Notes under the pieces: model-generated
The model's input: the letters and a program-made list of their open reading frames with translations, nothing else
The model's database searches: none
What the model was told of the DNA's origin: nothing
NCBI RefSeq assembly: GCF_004217095.1
Contig: NZ_SHKO01000003.1
Coordinates: forward strand, 310,001 to 374,000
DNA from: Advenella incenata
GTDB lineage: Bacteria > Pseudomonadota > Gammaproteobacteria > Burkholderiales > Burkholderiaceae_B
Reading direction: 5' to 3'
Length of the DNA stretch: 64,000 nucleotides
Part shown: positions 17,300 to 26,415 of the stretch, piece by piece
Position numbering within the stretch: the stretch's first letter is position 1
Layout: each line of letters begins with the position of its first letter
Program-made: the position numbers and the translations under genes

Positions 17300-18429
17300 T
17301 GGCTTTTTTCCCCGGGATAGATCACACCATATTGTTCTATGGCGGCATCGTCAAACTGAAAACCCAGACCGTCGCCTTGGGGCAGCAAAATGTCGCCATT
17401 TTCTGCGATCAGCTGCCTGTCAATGACCTTGCGAAAGTTGACGATGTGGTCATCAGGCATCCATTCGACGTAGGTTGTATTGGGGGTGCTGGCCACCAAA
17501 TGAATGTGTACATCATGCCAGGCATGGGGTTCGATCATAATTCCATGACTGGCGGCAGTTGCCGCGATTCGTTTCCACTCAGTTATGCCACCGCACACGG
17601 TTGCGTCTGTCTGAAGCAGCGTCGTGGCTTGCTGAGCAATAAGATCCTTGAAACGCCACCTGCCGGCCTCCACCTCGCCAGTTGCTACGGTTACGGGCGT
17701 AGCCTTGGAAAGACGAATGTGATTATCGATGTCGTCGGGGGAGAAGGGCTCTTCAATCCAGTAAGGGTTATAGGGTTCGAAGCAGCGCATATATTCCAGT
17801 GCTGTCGGCAGATCTTGCCAGGCATTGTTGGCATCAAGCATAAGTCGGACATCGTCGCCAATCGCTTCGCGTACCGCCGCGAGTCGCTTGCGTTCATTCG
17901 CTACGCTTTCGAGGCCCACTTTGATTTTTACCGCCCTGAATCCATCCGCTACGTGATTAGCCATTTCCTGAGCCAGATGCTCGGTTGTTTTCCCCGGCAG
18001 ATAATAGCCCCCGCTTGCATAGCCAGGCACGCGCTCCAGTGTTTTCGCGCCAAGATACCGGTACAGAGGGAGCTTGGCGGACCTGGCATTCAAGTCCCAC
18101 AGCGCAGTGTCAAGTGCAGATAAGGCACGCATGACGGCGCCCGTGCGACCAACCAGTAATGCTTCCTGGTACATTTCTGTCCATAGTCCTTCTACGCGGT
18201 GAGAGTCCTGGCCGACGAGCCTGGCGGCCAGCAGATCGGTAACGGCCACTGATAGAAGGCGCCCGGCACTGTTGACGGCATAACAATAACCCAGTCCTTC
18301 AATGCCGTCCGTCGACCGGATGCGAACCAGGCAATATTCGCGTGCTGTGACCTTGCGTGTGGAAAAAGTTACCGGCTGCGCCAGGGGAACGCGCGCGATA
18401 CATACGGAAACTGACTCAATGATTGGCAT
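17281..18429 (-). CDS. Mandelate racemase/muconate lactonizing enzyme family protein
   Basis: 382 residues from the ATG at 18429 (AGGAG 11-12 nt upstream); an in-frame GTG at 18441 abuts the ribosome site. Enolase-superfamily residues are complete: Lys168-x-Lys170, metal ligands Asp199 (DANNAW), Glu226 (IEEP) and Glu252 (GEVE), and an Asp275 and His302 dyad in EPHAWHDVH. The KxK plus His-Asp set is that of the mandelate racemase subgroup, whose members are racemases or sugar-acid dehydratases. It lies 53 nt after the Bug gene and overlaps the dehydrogenase gene. A sugar acid or alpha-hydroxy acid substrate is likely but unproved. Confidence 0.9.
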   Translation of the reverse strand: MPIIESVSVCIARVPLAQPVTFSTRKVTAREYCLVRIRSTDGIEGLGYCYAVNSAGRLLSVAVTDLLAARLVGQDSHRVEGLWTEMYQEALLVGRTGAVMRALSALDTALWDLNARSAKLPLYRYLGAKTLERVPGYASGGYYLPGKTTEHLAQEMANHVADGFRAVKIKVGLESVANERKRLAAVREAIGDDVRLMLDANNAWQDLPTALEYMRCFEPYNPYWIEEPFSPDDIDNHIRLSKATPVTVATGEVEAGRWRFKDLIAQQATTLLQTDATVCGGITEWKRIAATAASHGIMIEPHAWHDVHIHLVASTPNTTYVEWMPDDHIVNFRKVIDRQLIAENGDILLPQGDGLGFQFDDAAIEQYGVIYPGEKSQWISIK

Positions 18430-18482
18430 GAGATAAAACACTCCTGATAATTGAAAATAGGGTGAGGCAGAGTTCGCCGGCG

Positions 18483-19454
18483 TTATTGGAATTGGATATT
18501 TGCTTTTTTAATGACGTCCTGCCATTTTGTCTGTTCCTGTTCGAGCAAGGCCTGGAACTGCTGTGTGGTGCTGCCGATAGGATTGAGACCCAGATCCTGA
18601 AGGCGCCTGCTTATCTTGTCGCCTTTCACAATGTTGTTGATTTCTTTATTCAGTGTTTGAATAATGTCGTCGGGCGTATCTTTAGGGGCGATAATTCCAA
18701 ACCAGACATTGGCTTCGTAGCCGGCCAGCCCTGCTTCGGCAAAAGTCGGGACATCGGGCAGCTGCGGTAGGCGTTTTTGGGAGGTGACGGCAATTGCCTT
18801 CAATTGCTTTTTCTGGATGAATGGCAGGCTCTGGGTAGGCGTGGCAAAAATGACGGGGATCACACCGCCCAGCAGGTCAGTCTGTGCAGGCGCGCCACCT
18901 TTATATGGGACATGATTCATTTTTATTCCGGCCATCTGGTCCATGAGTTCCATGGCGATGTGTTGCGTCGAGCCCAGGCCAGGCGTTCCAAAGTCTATTT
19001 TTTGCTCACTGGACTTTGCCAGATCGATAAACTGTTCGAGTGTGTCGGGCTTGAACTTGGGGTTGGCGACCAATACGAACGGGGTGTCGGCGATCACTGT
19101 CACGGGCTTGAAGTCTGCCAGCTTGTAATTCAGGTTCTTATACAACATGGTGTTGGTCACATGTGATGAAATGACAAGCATCAAGTTGTAGCCATCCGGT
19201 TTAGCCCGCTTCAATTCGTTTGTAGCGATTGTGCTATTGGCGCCCGGTTTGTTTTCCACAACGAATGTTTTACCCATTTTTTCCGACAGCTCTGCTGAGA
19301 TCAGCCGGGCGATGGTGTCATTGGATCCGCCGGGCGCCATGCCCACAGTTATCCGGACGGGTTGACTGGGATATTCCTCGGCCAATACACTGGCGGCGCC
19401 AGCCGACAATGCGACAAAAACGACCGCTCGGATCAGTCTTATAACGTGATTCAT
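18483..19454 (-). CDS. Bug-family (TctC-like) periplasmic substrate-binding protein
   Basis: 323 residues, AAGGAG before ATG, signal peptide ending near VLAE (about residue 25). Family marks are GMAPGGSND in the first ligand loop, VENKPGANS, AKPDGYNLM and HVPYKGG. The loop carries SND in place of GTD, which may change ligand polarity. It is the first gene of the unit with the enolase-superfamily enzyme and the D-2-hydroxyacid dehydrogenase, so it likely binds their acid substrate. The 178-nt region upstream is AT-rich and should hold the promoter. Confidence 0.92.
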   Translation of the reverse strand: MNHVIRLIRAVVFVALSAGAASVLAEEYPSQPVRITVGMAPGGSNDTIARLISAELSEKMGKTFVVENKPGANSTIATNELKRAKPDGYNLMLVISSHVTNTMLYKNLNYKLADFKPVTVIADTPFVLVANPKFKPDTLEQFIDLAKSSEQKIDFGTPGLGSTQHIAMELMDQMAGIKMNHVPYKGGAPAQTDLLGGVIPVIFATPTQSLPFIQKKQLKAIAVTSQKRLPQLPDVPTFAEAGLAGYEANVWFGIIAPKDTPDDIIQTLNKEINNIVKGDKISRRLQDLGLNPIGSTTQQFQALLEQEQTKWQDVIKKANIQFQ

Positions 19455-19632
19455 GAATAGATCTCCTTTTTGATGTAGCGCGGGTTTTTTAAGATTGTTT
19501 TATGCAGTCTACCGCGCTTGAGCTAGCTGATATATGGATTATTTTTGTAAATTAATCGATAAAACAGCATAATCAAAAAGTGTTCTTATTCGACCCGAAG
19601 ATGTATATCGTTGCCTGCTGCAAACGCAGGCG

Positions 19633-20577
19633 TTATTTCAGGGTCGGCTGGCGTGATGCAAGCAGTGCCACCTCCTGAGGCAGCCGGTTCCGCAGCAGGC
19701 GGATAAATTCCTGTGCGGCTATCGATTCAGTTGCATCCTTCCTACGCAACAGGCAAATATCGCGCTCGTTAATAGGCAGGGTGACCGGAATAGCCAGCAG
19801 CTTTTTCAGATTGAATTGACACAGTCCGAGCACTGGGACAATGGTTGGCCCGATACCCGCAGCCACCAGTCCTGCAGCAGTTGACAGGTTGTTGACCTGA
19901 AGAACTTTTATCCATTGTTTTGGATAGACCGAGGCATCCAGATGCTGGCGAATACTGCTGGCCTTCTCAAAAACAATAATTGAATAAGGAAGAATATCAG
20001 CAACAGACAGGCGCTTGTAGTCTGCCAGCGGATGATTCGTCTGGCACACAAAGTAGAATGTGTCCGATGCCAGTTTTTCCATAACGAGGTCGGTTCCCGG
20101 CTCTGCCGACGCGCACAAGGCGAAATCTACCTGGCGGTTGCGTACCAGCGCTACACAGGCAGTATTGGGTACATCTTCTACAATTAGTGCGATACCTGGA
20201 TATTCATTGATAAAAGTAGCGATGATGTCCGGCAGCAGCGACGAAAATATCGTCGGCAAGGCAGCAATGGCGACCCGACCCTTGCGTCTGGATACATGGT
20301 CCTGCATTTCCGATAACGCACGCTCGGTTTCCGGAATAAGATGATTGACGATATTGAGAAATACCTCGCCTTCGGCGGTAAGCTCCACATTGCGCGTATT
20401 TCTTGAAAACAGCTTGGCGTTCAGTCCACTTTCCAGGTTTACGATAAGCGCACTGAAAGCAGACTGGGTGATATTGCAATGCTCTGCAGCTCGTGTGAAG
20501 TTGCGCATTGTTGCCAGCGCTGCAAAGGCCTTCATTTGGCGCAGGGTAAGGTTCACGGTGGGTTTGCTGTAGCTCAT
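19633..20577 (-). CDS. LysR-family transcriptional regulator
   Basis: 314 residues, HTH in the first 60 (RNFTRAAEHCNITQSAFSAL), then a typical effector-binding domain. Its ATG overlaps the stop of the preceding LysR gene by 4 nt (ATGA), so both are read from one transcript with coupled translation. It is the last gene before module C and could regulate either the module C Bug gene downstream or module D upstream. Two cotranscribed LysR genes are unusual. Confidence 0.88.
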   Translation of the reverse strand: MSYSKPTVNLTLRQMKAFAALATMRNFTRAAEHCNITQSAFSALIVNLESGLNAKLFSRNTRNVELTAEGEVFLNIVNHLIPETERALSEMQDHVSRRKGRVAIAALPTIFSSLLPDIIATFINEYPGIALIVEDVPNTACVALVRNRQVDFALCASAEPGTDLVMEKLASDTFYFVCQTNHPLADYKRLSVADILPYSIIVFEKASSIRQHLDASVYPKQWIKVLQVNNLSTAAGLVAAGIGPTIVPVLGLCQFNLKKLLAIPVTLPINERDICLLRRKDATESIAAQEFIRLLRNRLPQEVALLASRQPTLK

Positions 20578-21467
20578 GTCCGAACCGACATATCCGAGGC
20601 CAGCGCCCTGAATCTGGAGGTGGCCATTGATTCCGTTTCCTGCCGGTATACCAATCCGTAGCCAATACGCTTGATGGCCGATTCGTCTTCAAGCCGTTTG
20701 TAGATGATGCGATAGCGGTTGATATTTTCCATCACTGACGGCACCAGGGCCAGGCCAAAATGGCTTTCGACCAGCGACAGCACCGTCTGCACCTGTACGG
20801 CAACCTGCGACACCTTTGGCGAGAAGCCGGCCGACTGGCATGCAGCCATCATCGCATAATGCAGACCGCGGGCATGTTCGGACGAATAGACGATGAATGG
20901 GGTGTCGGCCAGATCGCTTAGCCGTACCGGCTGGTCGGCCAGCGCGTGCCCCTCGGGCAACGCCAGAATGAAATGATCGTTTTCCAGAATTTGCATATTG
21001 ACATCGGCGCTGGCCAATATCGGGGTCCTGATCAGCCCGATATCGAGCTTGCCCGAACTGACAGCTTGCACAATTTGTGTCGAGGTGGCTTCACTGAACG
21101 AGAGCGAAATTTTTGGATATGACGTACGAAATGCCGATACCAGCTTCTGGAACAGCTGCTGGGTGGTCGAGCCTACTATGCCTATACGCAACGAGCCGTT
21201 GGTGCCCTCGCGTATTTCAAGCGCTGTTTGTTCCACTTGCTCGGCCGCTTGCAGAAGACGGATTGACAGCGGCAGAATATGGGCGCCTTCTTCTGTGAGC
21301 GACACGCCTTTGGGATTGCGAAGAAACAGCGTAAGCCCCAGTTCAGCTTCGAGTTTCTGAATAGAGACAGAAAGCGGGGGCTGGGCAATATGCAGTTTTT
21401 CGGCTGCCTTGTGAAAGTTCAGCGTTTCGGCTAGCACGACAAAATGTCTGATACGGCGCAGTTCCAA
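20574..21467 (-). CDS. LysR-family transcriptional regulator
   Basis: 297 residues. The opening MELRRIRHFVVLAETLNFHK and PPLSVSIQKLEAELG are classical for the CatR/BenM-like branch of LysR proteins, which often regulate aromatic and dicarboxylate catabolism. The effector domain follows. The stop codon overlaps the start of the second LysR gene. It lies 113 nt downstream of the second Bug gene on the same strand, so it may be the distal part of module D or have its own promoter. Confidence 0.89.
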   Translation of the reverse strand: MELRRIRHFVVLAETLNFHKAAEKLHIAQPPLSVSIQKLEAELGLTLFLRNPKGVSLTEEGAHILPLSIRLLQAAEQVEQTALEIREGTNGSLRIGIVGSTTQQLFQKLVSAFRTSYPKISLSFSEATSTQIVQAVSSGKLDIGLIRTPILASADVNMQILENDHFILALPEGHALADQPVRLSDLADTPFIVYSSEHARGLHYAMMAACQSAGFSPKVSQVAVQVQTVLSLVESHFGLALVPSVMENINRYRIIYKRLEDESAIKRIGYGLVYRQETESMATSRFRALASDMSVRT

Positions 21468-21580
21468 TTTGAATATCCTGATAATCGCATACCCGGGGCG
21501 TTGCCGGTACGCATTACCGGAACAGTCTGACAGATTTTATCAAGCTTGGCGCGATTTTAGCTGATGCTGCGCCGGCAAGC

Positions 21581-22552
21581 TCACTGTTTGGGTATACCCG
21601 CGCGCGCTGCCGCCTGCGACCAGCGTTCAATTTCGGTGCGTTGAAAACGGGCCAGATCGCCTGAGTTGCCGGGGAAGGCTTCCCAGTTGATTTTGGCCAG
21701 GAAAGCTTTGGCATCGTCAGTCCGATAAATGTCCTCCAGCGTTTGGCTAAGCAGATCGCGCACATGATCGGGCAACCCGGCGGGGCCAAACGCCGCTGTC
21801 CAGTTGACCATGTAATAGTCAGGATAGCCCAGTTCCTTCAGGGTGGGAATAGACGGGGCTGTTGCCAGTCGATCGGTACCGGTGACAGCAATGATGTTGA
21901 CTTTCCCTGCGTTAGCCAGCGGCAGTATCGCGCCATAGTCGGCAAATACAAAATCCACCTGGCCCGAGGCCAGGTCCGTGAGCGCCGGCGATGCGCCTTT
22001 GTAAGGAATTTGTCTGGCGGTAATCTGTGCCATGGACAGAAATAATTCAGTTGCAATCCGATAGGAAGCGCTGCCGCTACCGTAGTTCATTTTCCCAGGA
22101 TGTTTTTTGGCATATTCGAGCAATTGGGGAATCGACGAATAAGGTGCGGAGGCATTGACGGCGACGCCCATTGCCCCAAAGCTGAGTTTGGCCAGTGGTG
22201 TCAGGCCCTTGACGGGGTCGTAGGGCAGGGACTTGAACATCGCTACATTGGTGGCAACGGGCGAGTTGCTGGCAAATAGCAGGGTGTAACCATCCGGCTT
22301 GGCATTGGCAACGGCTTCGGCGGCGATGAAACTGTTGCCGCCGGGTTTGTTTTCTACTAGCACAGGAACGCCGAGTTTTTCCGACATGTTTTTCGCTGCA
22401 TAACGGGCATTGGTGTCAGTCCCGCTACCCGGAGGAAACGAGACGATCATTTTGATGGGTTTTTCCGGATAGGCTGCCCATCCGGCTGCCGGGGCAATCG
22501 CTGCGGCGAGCACAGCGGTGGCCCAAAGCGCTGCTAAGGGGGATTTTTTCAT
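21581..22552 (-). CDS. Bug-family (TctC-like) periplasmic substrate-binding protein
   Basis: 323 residues with GGAGACAAC before ATG and a signal peptide ending near GWAA (about residue 27). Marks are SFPPGSGTDTNAR in the ligand loop, VENKPGGNS, AKPDGYTLL and QIPYKGAS. The loop has PGSGTD. It is the second of two adjacent Bug genes (78-nt gap) that are not close copies of each other, so they probably recognise different compounds or one is a sensor. Confidence 0.92.
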   Translation of the reverse strand: MKKSPLAALWATAVLAAAIAPAAGWAAYPEKPIKMIVSFPPGSGTDTNARYAAKNMSEKLGVPVLVENKPGGNSFIAAEAVANAKPDGYTLLFASNSPVATNVAMFKSLPYDPVKGLTPLAKLSFGAMGVAVNASAPYSSIPQLLEYAKKHPGKMNYGSGSASYRIATELFLSMAQITARQIPYKGASPALTDLASGQVDFVFADYGAILPLANAGKVNIIAVTGTDRLATAPSIPTLKELGYPDYYMVNWTAAFGPAGLPDHVRDLLSQTLEDIYRTDDAKAFLAKINWEAFPGNSGDLARFQRTEIERWSQAAARAGIPKQ

Positions 22553-22630
22553 GTTGTCTCCATCATTCTATGTTGAATGTCATGACGTCTATGGTGGCCG
22601 GCGATTGTAGAACCGACTGGCAGGGCTGCT

Positions 22631-23617
22631 TTAATTGGATTGGACGCCGGCTTGCTGCACCACCTGTTTCCAGCGTTTGGTTTCCTGCAGAATAAACTGG
22701 CGGTACGCCTGGGGCGTTGAGCCAAGCGTGTCTGTTCCCTGTTTTTGCAGGGTTGCTTTGAAGTCGGGCGAGTCCAGCGTATCCCGGATGGTTTTGTTCA
22801 ACTTGTCGATAATCGACTGTGGAGTGCCGCGTGGCACGACGACGCCTTGCCAGGCGCCAATTTCAAAGCCCTTCACACCAGCTTCGTCTACAGTCGGTAC
22901 GCCGGGCAACACCTGCTCGTTGCGCTGCAGGCTTGCAAGGGCCAGTATCTTCACTTTTTTGCCACGGATGGCAGACAGGGAGTCATTCAGCGTATTGACC
23001 ATGTAATCAACCTGGCCACCCATCAAATCGACCATCGCCGGGGCGCTACCCTTGTATGGCACGTGCAATGCCTTGATATCGAGCCCTTTGTTAAGCAAAA
23101 AGCCGCCCAGGTGGGTGATGTTGCCCATTCCGCTGGAGGCATAGCTGGTCTTGTTTGCGATGACATGTGCCTTGAGTTGTTCCAAATTGTCTACCGGCAT
23201 TTTTGGGTTGACCAGTACGACCATCGGTACATTGGCCGTTGTCGATACGGGATCGAACGCCGTCGTGGGGTCATATGACAAGTTCGGGTACAGTGCGGGG
23301 CTCAAGGCAATGGAGGATGTGTTGTACAGAATGGTGTAGCCATCGGGTTTAGCGGTGGACACATGTTGCATGCCAATGGTCGCATTGGCGCCGCCGCGGT
23401 TTTCCACCACGAACGGCTGTCCAAGACGTTGCGCCAGTTGCTTTGCCAGATGCCTTGCCACAATGTCGGTCGGCCCGCCCGGTGGAAACGGGACCACCAT
23501 GGTAACCGGCTGTTGTGGCCATGGGACATCGGCAGCAGCAGCTGTGCTGCAAAAAGTGACCAGGGTGCAGCCTAGAAACAGGGCTGCGGCGGATTTGCGG
23601 GTGTTGCAGAAATACAT
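22631..23617 (-). CDS. Bug-family (TctC-like) periplasmic substrate-binding protein
   Basis: 328 residues with GAGGAGACAATC before ATG and a signal peptide ending near AAAAD (about residue 29). Marks are PFPPGGPTDIVAR, VENRGGANA, AKPDGYTIL and HVPYKGS. The ligand loop has PGGPTD. It follows the acyl-CoA dehydrogenase pair by 91 nt and precedes another Bug gene, making it the receptor closest to the CoA-transferase pathway. Confidence 0.92.
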   Translation of the reverse strand: MYFCNTRKSAAALFLGCTLVTFCSTAAAADVPWPQQPVTMVVPFPPGGPTDIVARHLAKQLAQRLGQPFVVENRGGANATIGMQHVSTAKPDGYTILYNTSSIALSPALYPNLSYDPTTAFDPVSTTANVPMVVLVNPKMPVDNLEQLKAHVIANKTSYASSGMGNITHLGGFLLNKGLDIKALHVPYKGSAPAMVDLMGGQVDYMVNTLNDSLSAIRGKKVKILALASLQRNEQVLPGVPTVDEAGVKGFEIGAWQGVVVPRGTPQSIIDKLNKTIRDTLDSPDFKATLQKQGTDTLGSTPQAYRQFILQETKRWKQVVQQAGVQSN

Positions 23618-23708
23618 GATTGTCTCCTCATGTGATTGTGGACTGCACCTGCGTGAGCGTGCTTACGGCCAGGCTTTATTTAGCGGGCCGGTTCGCTGGA
23701 ACCGGTAC

Positions 23709-24740
23709 TTAGCCCGTCCTTTTTTCATCCCGGGTCCAAGTCAGGACTGCCAAAAGCGTGTCATTATTTTTGTGCAGGATCTGCTGCCCGATTTCGGCCG
23801 CCCAGTATTGGGCTGAGCCGAAGCAGGATTTGCATTCCCGGATTCTGCGGGTGTAGTGATGCAGGGGGTATTCCTGGCTGATGCCGATCGCTCCATGTAT
23901 GGCATGTGCAATATCGGCAATGTTGTCTGCGATATGTGCAATTTGAAATTGCGCGATAGCAAGCTGATGGGAGGCGGGGACAGTCAGGGCGTTGTCGTCG
24001 GTGGCGGCTGCCAATTGCAATGCCATATCGGCAGCGCACACGTGTTCGGCCATTTCGCTGATCTGATGCTGCACGGCCTGAAATTTGCTTACCGGTCGGC
24101 CAAATTGCTGGCGCTGGGCAGCATATGCCAGCGTGAGTTCAAAGGCTTTTTCCATGGCCCCCAGGGTCACTGCCAGCATGGCTAAAACACTGAAATTAAA
24201 CAGGTCGTGCGTTGCCTGCTCGTCCAGATCAAGCCTGGTCAGGCCTTGAGCCGGCCAGGCCACAGCTGCGAACAGGCCGCCATGATAGGTTTGTAAAACC
24301 CGGCGCTCATGACTGTGTGCCATTAAGCATTGCTGGTCTGTGGCGATCAGCATATGGTCAACCCAGTGACCGTGCCAGGCCTTGTGCAGTGTGGCCGAAC
24401 GGGTCTGCTCGTCAATCTGAAGCGCCGAACTGGCATAGCTGAACGTGCCTTCTGGCAGATTCACACTGTGGGCGTGTGCCCAGGCACGTGTGACCACGGT
24501 CTGGGCAAAAGGTATGGGCACGTTGTAATACCCTTCCATCTTCAATAATCCAATCGCCTCAGACAGGCTGATGCCGCTGCCGCCGGCCGCTTGCGGCAGC
24601 AACAGGTCAGCAAAGCCGCTGGCGTAAATTTCATTTGATATTGCCTTGCGCTGATCGGTCGTTATTTCAAGCCCAGGCGCTGCGCCTGACGTGACGTGCC
24701 GGAACAGCTCGCCAAGGGCATCTTCGAGTAATGTGTCCAT
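23709..24740 (-). CDS. Acyl-CoA dehydrogenase-like protein, short subunit
   Basis: 343 residues, shorter than the usual 380-400. The flavin-contact segment RQQFGRPVSKFQAVQHQ is present, as is a C-terminal IHGAIGISQEYPLHHYTRR stretch, but the IYEGTSEIQR-like segment with the common catalytic Glu is absent. Together with the adjacent full-size paralogue (9-nt gap) this resembles heterotetrameric acyl-CoA dehydrogenases such as the ChsE1-ChsE2 type, in which one subunit lacks a complete active site. The pairing is inferred from gene order and length. It introduces a 2,3 double bond into an acyl-CoA of unknown structure. Confidence 0.87.
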   Translation of the reverse strand: MDTLLEDALGELFRHVTSGAAPGLEITTDQRKAISNEIYASGFADLLLPQAAGGSGISLSEAIGLLKMEGYYNVPIPFAQTVVTRAWAHAHSVNLPEGTFSYASSALQIDEQTRSATLHKAWHGHWVDHMLIATDQQCLMAHSHERRVLQTYHGGLFAAVAWPAQGLTRLDLDEQATHDLFNFSVLAMLAVTLGAMEKAFELTLAYAAQRQQFGRPVSKFQAVQHQISEMAEHVCAADMALQLAAATDDNALTVPASHQLAIAQFQIAHIADNIADIAHAIHGAIGISQEYPLHHYTRRIRECKSCFGSAQYWAAEIGQQILHKNNDTLLAVLTWTRDEKRTG

Positions 24741-24749
24741 GTTATTTCC

Positions 24750-25901
24750 TTAGCGCAAGCCCAGGCCGCGTGCGATAATGCCGCGCAATATTTCGCGTGT
24801 ACCGCCACGCAGCGAATAGCTGGGGCAAATCTGGCTGACGAACGACAGGGTATTGATCAGCTCTGTCGAGGGCATGTGAGCGGGATACAGGCCAAGGCAT
24901 CGGTCGATGAGTTTGGGAATGTCCTGCTCAAGCGAAGTACCGTAATCCTTGACCAGTGTGGCTTCAAGTGCAGGATTCTGTCCATTGGCCAGTTTTGCTG
25001 TCACCGCAAGCGACATGGCGCGCAACACCGCCAGCCGCGCGGTGATTTCGCCCACCGTGCTTTGAATAGCCGGGCTGTCCCAACCCTGTTGACGGCACTC
25101 GCGGATAAAGCATTCGACCAATGCCATGCTGGAATACAAACGTTCCGGTCCGCTGCGCTCGAAGGCCAGTTCTGCGTTGACCTGCTCCCAGCCCGCGCCT
25201 TCCTGGCCGATCAAGGCCTCTGGCGCCAACTGTACATCAGTAAAAAATACTTCCGAGAAATGGGCATCGCCGGCCAGGTCATGAATGGGCCGAATGGTGA
25301 TGCCTGGCAGGCTCAGGTCGATAATAAATTGCGAGAGGCCTTTGTGCTTGTCCTGGGCGGTGCCGCTGCTGCGTACCAATGCGATCATGTAGTGCGAGTG
25401 TTGCGCATTGGTAGTCCAGATTTTGCTGCCATTGAGCGTCCAGCCATCATCTGTTTTTATTGCCCGAGTGCGGATGCTGGCCAGGTCGGACCCCGAGTCC
25501 GGTTCGCTCATGCCAATACAAAAAAAGGCTTGCGCCCGACAAATTTTGGGCAGATAGAAATCGCGTTGTGCCTGGCTGCCATAACGCAGAATCAGCGGGC
25601 CGCTTTGCCGGTCGGCAATCCAGTGTGCCGATACGGGCGCGCCGGCGCCCAGCAATTCTTCCGATACCACGAAACGGGTGAAATAGCCCTTGTCGGCGCC
25701 GCCATATTGCTGCGGCAGGGTAAGGCCCAGCCAGCCTTGCTGCGCAAGCTTTTTACTGAAATCAGCATCAAACCCCATCCATGACCGGGCGCGCTCAAAC
25801 GCAGTCATGTGCTGCGTATTTTCCTGGATGAATGCGCGAATCGGTTGCCGTAAGGCTTCGTCGTGGTCTGGCAGCCGCGCAAATTTAAAATTAGTCAGCA
25901 T
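24750..25901 (-). CDS. Acyl-CoA dehydrogenase, large subunit
   Basis: 383 residues from the ATG at 25901 (MLTNFKFARLPDHDEALRQ); the frame extends upstream to a TTG but without support. Recognisable segments are GMSEPDSGSDLASI, the KIWTTNAQHSHY loop and the C-terminal SLRGGTREILRG. In that last motif Gly replaces the Glu of YEGTSE, so the base may instead be a Glu of the AFERSGPERL helix, as in isovaleryl-CoA and cholesterol-type enzymes; this is inference. It lies 36 nt after the MaoC gene and 9 nt before the short paralogue, and the two likely form one enzyme. Confidence 0.88.
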   Translation of the reverse strand: MLTNFKFARLPDHDEALRQPIRAFIQENTQHMTAFERARSWMGFDADFSKKLAQQGWLGLTLPQQYGGADKGYFTRFVVSEELLGAGAPVSAHWIADRQSGPLILRYGSQAQRDFYLPKICRAQAFFCIGMSEPDSGSDLASIRTRAIKTDDGWTLNGSKIWTTNAQHSHYMIALVRSSGTAQDKHKGLSQFIIDLSLPGITIRPIHDLAGDAHFSEVFFTDVQLAPEALIGQEGAGWEQVNAELAFERSGPERLYSSMALVECFIRECRQQGWDSPAIQSTVGEITARLAVLRAMSLAVTAKLANGQNPALEATLVKDYGTSLEQDIPKLIDRCLGLYPAHMPSTELINTLSFVSQICPSYSLRGGTREILRGIIARGLGLR

Positions 25902-25937
25902 GGTTGCTCGCTCTGTTTTGCCGATGTCATGTCGCAA

Positions 25938-26402
25938 TTATTGCGGGCGGCCAGCCAGCATCCGCTTTACGTCATAACTGATCACTACAACATCATGCTG
26001 ATTTCGGATGTCTATGTGAGTGTCGACGACGGCGCGATTCTGCTTGCTGGTCGGTTTGATGCCTGTAACCAGAACATCTGCATGAACCGTATCGCCGGCG
26101 ATGACCGGCGCCAGCATCTTTTTATGAACCTCAAGCAGGGCAAGACCGGTGCCCTGGACCATCGATTGCATGAGAATGCCTTCAATGATGCCGTAGGTAA
26201 GCGCACCGGGTACGGGCCTGCCGGATATGGCGCCGGCATCGAACGTCTTGTCTATGAAGATGGTTTCGAGCATGCCGGTGCAACTGATGAAATTGATGAT
26301 ATCGGTTTCAGTGATGGTTCGCTTGAAGGTAACAAATTTCTGTCCCACTTGCAGATCCTGCCAGTAAAATCCCATGCCCAGTATTTTCGGGTCGTGTTGC
26401 AT
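25938..26402 (-). CDS. MaoC-like dehydratase (hot-dog fold)
   Basis: 154 residues from the ATG at 26402, which has AGGAG at 8 nt; an open frame to 26528 is an artefact of the overlapping upstream gene. The segment VPGALTYGIIEGI and the earlier Asp (ETDIINF) and following loop match the R-hydratase/MaoC pattern, although the hydratase His is not clear by eye. The family adds water to enoyl-CoA or holds acyl-CoA in a related reaction. Between a CoA-transferase gene (13 nt) and acyl-CoA dehydrogenases, hydration of the enoyl-CoA is the natural role. Confidence 0.85.
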   Translation of the reverse strand: MQHDPKILGMGFYWQDLQVGQKFVTFKRTITETDIINFISCTGMLETIFIDKTFDAGAISGRPVPGALTYGIIEGILMQSMVQGTGLALLEVHKKMLAPVIAGDTVHADVLVTGIKPTSKQNRAVVDTHIDIRNQHDVVVISYDVKRMLAGRPQ

Positions 26403-26415
26403 TTTTATACTCCTG

